Shown piece by piece: positions 60,530-64,000 of a stretch of DNA of 64,000 bases. The translations under genes were made by a program, and so were the position numbers. This stretch comes from Bacteroidales bacterium (GTDB lineage: Bacteria; Bacteroidota; Bacteroidia; Bacteroidales; UBA3824), in NCBI GenBank assembly GCA_016286055.1, contig JAEERW010000005.1:217384-281383 (forward strand), in the 5' to 3' direction. The stretch's first letter is position 1, and every line of letters begins with the position of its first letter. The notes below the pieces were generated by a model, which was given only the letters and a program-made list of their open reading frames with translations, was not told the origin of the DNA and did not search any database.

Positions 60530-63337
60530 ATGGAAGATAAGGATATACGTCAGAAATTAATTGTTCAAACCAAATTTTGGAACAACAAGGAAGGATACGA
60601 AAAGGGGCAATGTCAACAGTTTTGGAACTCGATTCTGCGCTGTTTTGACCCGCAAATCGACTTGCCTAATACCATCATTTACGAAAAACAAGTGAAAGAC
60701 CCCGCCTCGGGTAGCACCAAATTTATCGACGCTTATATTCCGCATACCAAAGTATTGATAGAACAGAAAAGTAGCCACATCGACCTCGACAAGCCCGAGC
60801 CTCAGTCGGGCGGCACGATGCTCACCCCATTTCAACAGGCTGAGCGTTACGACAATTGGCTGCCGCTCAACGAAAAGGCACGTTACATCGTATGCTCCAA
60901 CTTCCGCACCATCGAAATCCACGACCGCAACAAGCCGTTGGAGCCGCCTTACATAATTCCTTTTACCGAAGATGGCGTTTCACACAACTATTACCGTTTG
61001 AAATTTCTTTTGGACAAGGAATCGTCAGTCACCGCACTCGAAACCGCCGTCTCCAAGGCCGCCGCGCTCCAAATCGGCGAACTCTATAATGAAATTCTCC
61101 GCCAATACCCCAAAGATGAAATGACACTCGAATTGTTCCATAATATCAATGTGTTTTGTGTCAGACTCGTATTCTGCCTTTATGCCGAGGATGCTTTGGT
61201 GTTTAGCCGCAAAGATATGTTTGGCAATTATCTCAAAGCCTTCATTCAAAACAGCGACGAGTTCCGACTGCATTTGAAATTGTTGTTTCAGACATTAAAC
61301 ACGCCACCATCGGAGCGCGACAGCGAGGACGTGAGACTCAATGAATTTCCATATACCAACGGCGGACTTTTTGCCGCCAATGTCAAGTTGCCGAAGTTGA
61401 CAGAAACCATCGCCTTTAATATCACTCAAAGGTTTTCGCTCGGATTTGATTGGAGTCCGATAAACCCTGCTATTTTCGGGGCGATGTTTGAGAGTACGCT
61501 TTCGTCAAAAGACCGTCGCGAAGGCGGTATGCACTACACCACCACCGACAATATCGACAAGGCTCTTGCACCGTTGTTTCTTGACAGATTGCGCTCCAAA
61601 CTGAGCGACGCAACCAAAATTCCCGACCTCAACACAAAACGAGATGCTCTGCTGAGCCTTCAAGACGAATTGTCTTCAATCCGCATACTCGACCCCGCGT
61701 GTGGTTCGGGCAATTTCTTGACATACTGTTTTATGGAACTCCGCCGATTAGAAAACAAAATTCTATACGAATTGCATACGGCGGGATTATCGTCGTCAAT
61801 AAAGGTATCATTGTCGCAATTCCACGGTTTTGAAATCAACGAATTTGCTGTTGATACCGCCAAAACCGCCCTGTGGATTGCACAAAACCAATTGCTCCAC
61901 GAAACGCAGCAAATTCTCGGCGAAAATTTTGCTGAATTGCCGCTATGTAATATTGATACAATCCATTGTATCAACGCTTTACAAATCAATTGGGAAGAAT
62001 ATATTAAGCCTGCGGCTTTGGATTATATTGTTGGTAATCCGCCGTTTGTGGGCTATTCGTTGCAATCAAAAGAGCAAAAAGAAGACGTTATCAACATTTT
62101 TGGCAAAGATTGGAAAAATGTCGGTACAATGGATTATGTAACGTGTTGGTACAAAAAGGCTTTCGATTATATAAAGCATAATCCAAAAATCCGTTGCGCC
62201 TTTGTATCCACCAATTCAATTTGCCAAGGCGAACAGGTGGCAAATCTTTGGAAACCATTGATGGAGGGCGGGTTGACGATAGATTTTGCCTACCGCACAT
62301 TCCGTTGGGAAAGCGATTCTGTGGGAATGGCGCACGTGCATTGTATTATCATCGGTTTTTCGATAAAAAATGCTGCACACGCCACCGTAGAGACGCAAAA
62401 TTTTGCGTCTCTACAAACGCCACGCCGCATCTACAACCCCGACGGCACAATCGAAACCGCCAAAAATATCAACGCATATCTCCTCGACGGTCCAAATGTT
62501 TTTGTGGAAAGCCGTACTAAATCAATTTGCAATGTGCCAGAAATGATTAGAGGAAACGGAGCATACGATGGTGGATTTTTATTCATTGATGATAAAGATT
62601 ATCTCAATTTTATTTCGAGGGAACAAGGAGCAAAAAAATACATAAAGCAATTCATAGGGGCTGATGAATTTCTTAACAGCAAAAAACGTTATTGCATTTG
62701 GTTGACTGATGCCAATATGGTGAACGTTAGTAGTATGCCTTTAATAATGGAACGTTTGAAATTAGTTAAAAATTTTAGGCAACATAGTAATCGAGTTGGA
62801 ACAAAAAAAATGGCAGACAAACCATATTTATTTGTTGAAATTAAACAACCCGATTCAGATTACATTATAATCCCCCGTCATTCCTCCGAAAAGCGCAAAT
62901 ATATTCCTATTGGTTTTATGTCCAAAGATATAATTGTAGGAGACGCGAATCTCATCATCCCCAACGCCACGCTCTACGAATTTGGCATACTCACCTCAAT
63001 AGTCCATAATGCGTGGATGCGCGTTGTGGCGGGGCGGTTGGAGAGCCGTTACCGTTACAGCAAGGATATTGTCTATAACAATTTTCCGTGGCCTAAGAAA
63101 ATTGAAAATGAAAAATTGAAAATTGAAACAGCCGCGCAAAAGATTCTCGACATTCGTGAAAAATATCTCTCGCAGGGCGCGTCGCTTGCCGACCTTTACG
63201 GAGAAAACCTCGACCTATTGTTCACCGACCTTGCCGATGCTCACCGCGAGTTGGATACCATTGTTTTGGGATTGTACGGACTGAAAAAAGACGCCACCGA
63301 AGCCGAAATGGTGGGCAGGCTGTTTGAACTTTTGTAA
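60530..63337 (+). CDS. type IIL restriction-modification protein (MmeI-like)
   Basis: 935 residues, one polypeptide with nuclease, methyltransferase and target-recognition parts, close to the 919 of MmeI. Nuclease: Asp67-X10-Glu78-X-Lys80 (FIDAYIPHTKVLIEQK). A helical connector to about 370. Methyltransferase motif I DPACGSGNFL (Asp388) and motif IV NPPF (Asn503) for N6-adenine methylation. The C-terminal target-recognition domain ends with YRYSKDIVYNNFPWP, a family hallmark. MmeI-like enzymes methylate one strand and cut about 20 bases away. A perfect 28-base palindrome (62387-62414) and an AAAATTGAAA repeat (63100-63129) are translated in frame. Canonical promoter upstream. Confidence 0.88.
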   Translation: MEDKDIRQKLIVQTKFWNNKEGYEKGQCQQFWNSILRCFDPQIDLPNTIIYEKQVKDPASGSTKFIDAYIPHTKVLIEQKSSHIDLDKPEPQSGGTMLTPFQQAERYDNWLPLNEKARYIVCSNFRTIEIHDRNKPLEPPYIIPFTEDGVSHNYYRLKFLLDKESSVTALETAVSKAAALQIGELYNEILRQYPKDEMTLELFHNINVFCVRLVFCLYAEDALVFSRKDMFGNYLKAFIQNSDEFRLHLKLLFQTLNTPPSERDSEDVRLNEFPYTNGGLFAANVKLPKLTETIAFNITQRFSLGFDWSPINPAIFGAMFESTLSSKDRREGGMHYTTTDNIDKALAPLFLDRLRSKLSDATKIPDLNTKRDALLSLQDELSSIRILDPACGSGNFLTYCFMELRRLENKILYELHTAGLSSSIKVSLSQFHGFEINEFAVDTAKTALWIAQNQLLHETQQILGENFAELPLCNIDTIHCINALQINWEEYIKPAALDYIVGNPPFVGYSLQSKEQKEDVINIFGKDWKNVGTMDYVTCWYKKAFDYIKHNPKIRCAFVSTNSICQGEQVANLWKPLMEGGLTIDFAYRTFRWESDSVGMAHVHCIIIGFSIKNAAHATVETQNFASLQTPRRIYNPDGTIETAKNINAYLLDGPNVFVESRTKSICNVPEMIRGNGAYDGGFLFIDDKDYLNFISREQGAKKYIKQFIGADEFLNSKKRYCIWLTDANMVNVSSMPLIMERLKLVKNFRQHSNRVGTKKMADKPYLFVEIKQPDSDYIIIPRHSSEKRKYIPIGFMSKDIIVGDANLIIPNATLYEFGILTSIVHNAWMRVVAGRLESRYRYSKDIVYNNFPWPKKIENEKLKIETAAQKILDIREKYLSQGASLADLYGENLDLLFTDLADAHRELDTIVLGLYGLKKDATEAEMVGRLFELL
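62387..62414. repeat. REP-type palindrome inside the type IIL gene
   Basis: Perfect 28-base palindrome with arms GTAGAGACGC and GCGTCTCTAC, centre AAAATTTT. Same family as 36767, 37197 and 12611. Encodes about VETQNFASLQ near residue 620-629. Confidence 0.9.
63100..63129. repeat. AAAATTGAAA repeat inside the type IIL gene
   Basis: Three near-copies of AAAATTGAAAATG/AAAATTGAAA, encoding KIENEKLKIET. Simple repeat type normally seen between genes in Bacteroidetes. Confidence 0.6.
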
Positions 63338-63356
63338 AACATTTTTCACCATTGAA

Positions 63357-64000
63357 TTATCCATAATATGCATTTACAAGGCTCTTGAATCCTAATTCTT
63401 TGATTTCGGTGTAATCAACCACGAAATTCTTTTTGGTATGCCGTCCACTGCGCAAAAAGCGCACATACTCAACAAGATAGTTGTCGATTGCTTTAAGACT
63501 TTCGGCGGTGGTGATAACGGGGAAAAACCATCGGCACCAAGTAAAATCATTATCAGAAAACTCGCGGTAAAATTTACGGTTGAAATGGTCGATAAGGTCG
63601 GCAGCCACGTCATCGAAACTTCTGCCCTTGCGTATTTTGCTGCGCATCAAAGCCTTAGCCTTGCGCTTTATCTTTGATTTAATCTTGTGCAACGTTGCCG
63701 AAGCCAAATCAACATATCCATTGCGATAACAAAAACCAAGAAATTCCCACTCCTCGCTGGGTGCAGAAATTTTCACTTTTGTGGGATTTATGGTCAATCC
63801 TTTTTCATCTATAATACTAAAAATCAAATTTTTATAACGCTGTAAATCATCCCCATTATCGGCAAAAACAATTATATCGTCAGAATAACGGAAATATGGC
63901 ACACCTATCTTTGTAAACGCCTCATCCATAGAGGTTAAGTAGATATTTGCAAAAAAAGCCGACACAGGCACGCCAGCCATAGCGCCTCGAGTTTCGGTAA
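63357..64000 (-). CDS. reverse transcriptase, C-terminal part (truncated by window edge)
   Basis: At least 213 residues; the frame is open to base 64000 and the N-terminus lies outside. The palm motif YSDDIIVFADN contains the catalytic Asp pair. The preceding motif is TETRGAMAGVPVSAFFANIYL (split over the loop), unlike QG-xxx-SP of group II introns and the G-xxx-SQ of diversity-generating retroelements. WEFLGFCYRNG is motif 7. The C-terminal ~90 residues (KIKRKAKALM, HFNRKFYREF, TWCRWFFPVITT, SLVNAYYG) look like a thumb plus a family-specific helical domain, without HNH or maturase ends. Convergent with the type IIL gene (20-base gap). Probably of the unclassified/defence-linked RT group. Confidence 0.8.
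   Translation of the reverse strand, partial: TETRGAMAGVPVSAFFANIYLTSMDEAFTKIGVPYFRYSDDIIVFADNGDDLQRYKNLIFSIIDEKGLTINPTKVKISAPSEEWEFLGFCYRNGYVDLASATLHKIKSKIKRKAKALMRSKIRKGRSFDDVAADLIDHFNRKFYREFSDNDFTWCRWFFPVITTAESLKAIDNYLVEYVRFLRSGRHTKKNFVVDYTEIKELGFKSLVNAYYG

Noticed and set aside
63357..64000. RT of a diversity-generating retroelement acting on the FGE-fold gene
   Set aside because: The RT lacks the DGR G-xxx-SQ motif, is 12 kb away, and no template repeat was found between. The S23 gene at 13817 is also too far to count as an Avd partner.

Overview
The window looks like a chromosomal segment of a Bacteroidetes bacterium, most likely order Bacteroidales. Evidence: promoters of the Bacteroides type (TTTG, about 20 bases, TAnnTTTG), a gliding-motility/type IX C-terminal sorting domain, GH51 arabinofuranosidase, TolC/RND and MacB-like efflux operons, and an alpha-oxoamine synthase of the family that makes sphingolipid or sulfonolipid bases. 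No rRNA or tRNA gene, CRISPR array or prophage was seen.

Layout. 1-923: 5' part of a short-type dxs (minus). 1136-5044: two AraC-family regulators and two alpha/beta hydrolases that both carry Cys at the nucleophile elbow. 5265-8952: acyltransferase, a 12-repeat WG protein, a degraded-looking DUF2442-HTH gene, a membrane protein. 8980-17457: a minus-strand MacAB/TolC-like efflux operon (ATPase, three permeases, two adaptors, TolC) interrupted by a repeat-flanked four-helix-bundle (S23) gene. 17576-22471: ABC-2 type operon with a YtrA-like GntR regulator and a lipoprotein. 22632-29254: envelope proteins, including a type IX cargo and a secreted TPR-CHAT protein. 29255-36740: truA, then a GbsR/MarR-TolC-adaptor-RND-PII-like operon. 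36767-37540: a RAYT transposase with its REP palindromes. 37554-42615: FecCD permease, a tandem hairpin element, GH51 and small metabolic genes. 42701-50978: membrane proteins, zinc metallopeptidase, EI24 protein, mqnA, fmt and tail-specific protease. 51003-54372: structured DNA plus a TIR / secreted protein / FGE-fold protein operon. 54501-56026: AAA ATPase behind a phased operator array, and a 69-codon ORF with an internal terminator. 56167-60366: gap, a C1 protease and the alpha-oxoamine synthase. 60433-64000: a type IIL (MmeI-like) restriction-modification gene and a partial reverse transcriptase, a small defence-like region.

Best candidates for undescribed biology. (1) The 69-codon ORF at 55817-56026: a strong intrinsic terminator lies inside the reading frame, so most transcripts should lack a stop codon, and the tail after it is hydrophobic. 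This is the gene architecture of the ribosome-rescue factor ArfA, and the protein has an ArfA-like basic segment. (2) The compact TIR-TM / secreted protein / FGE-fold operon at 51241-54372: the last gene ends in a sequence with the codon signature of a diversity-generating-retroelement variable region. This suggests a variable periplasmic receptor coupled to a TIR effector. (3) A 33-base-phased palindrome array in front of the AAA ATPase. (4) Dispersed palindromes (REP type and AT-rich type), some of them inside open reading frames, together with the RAYT and S23 genes likely linked to them.
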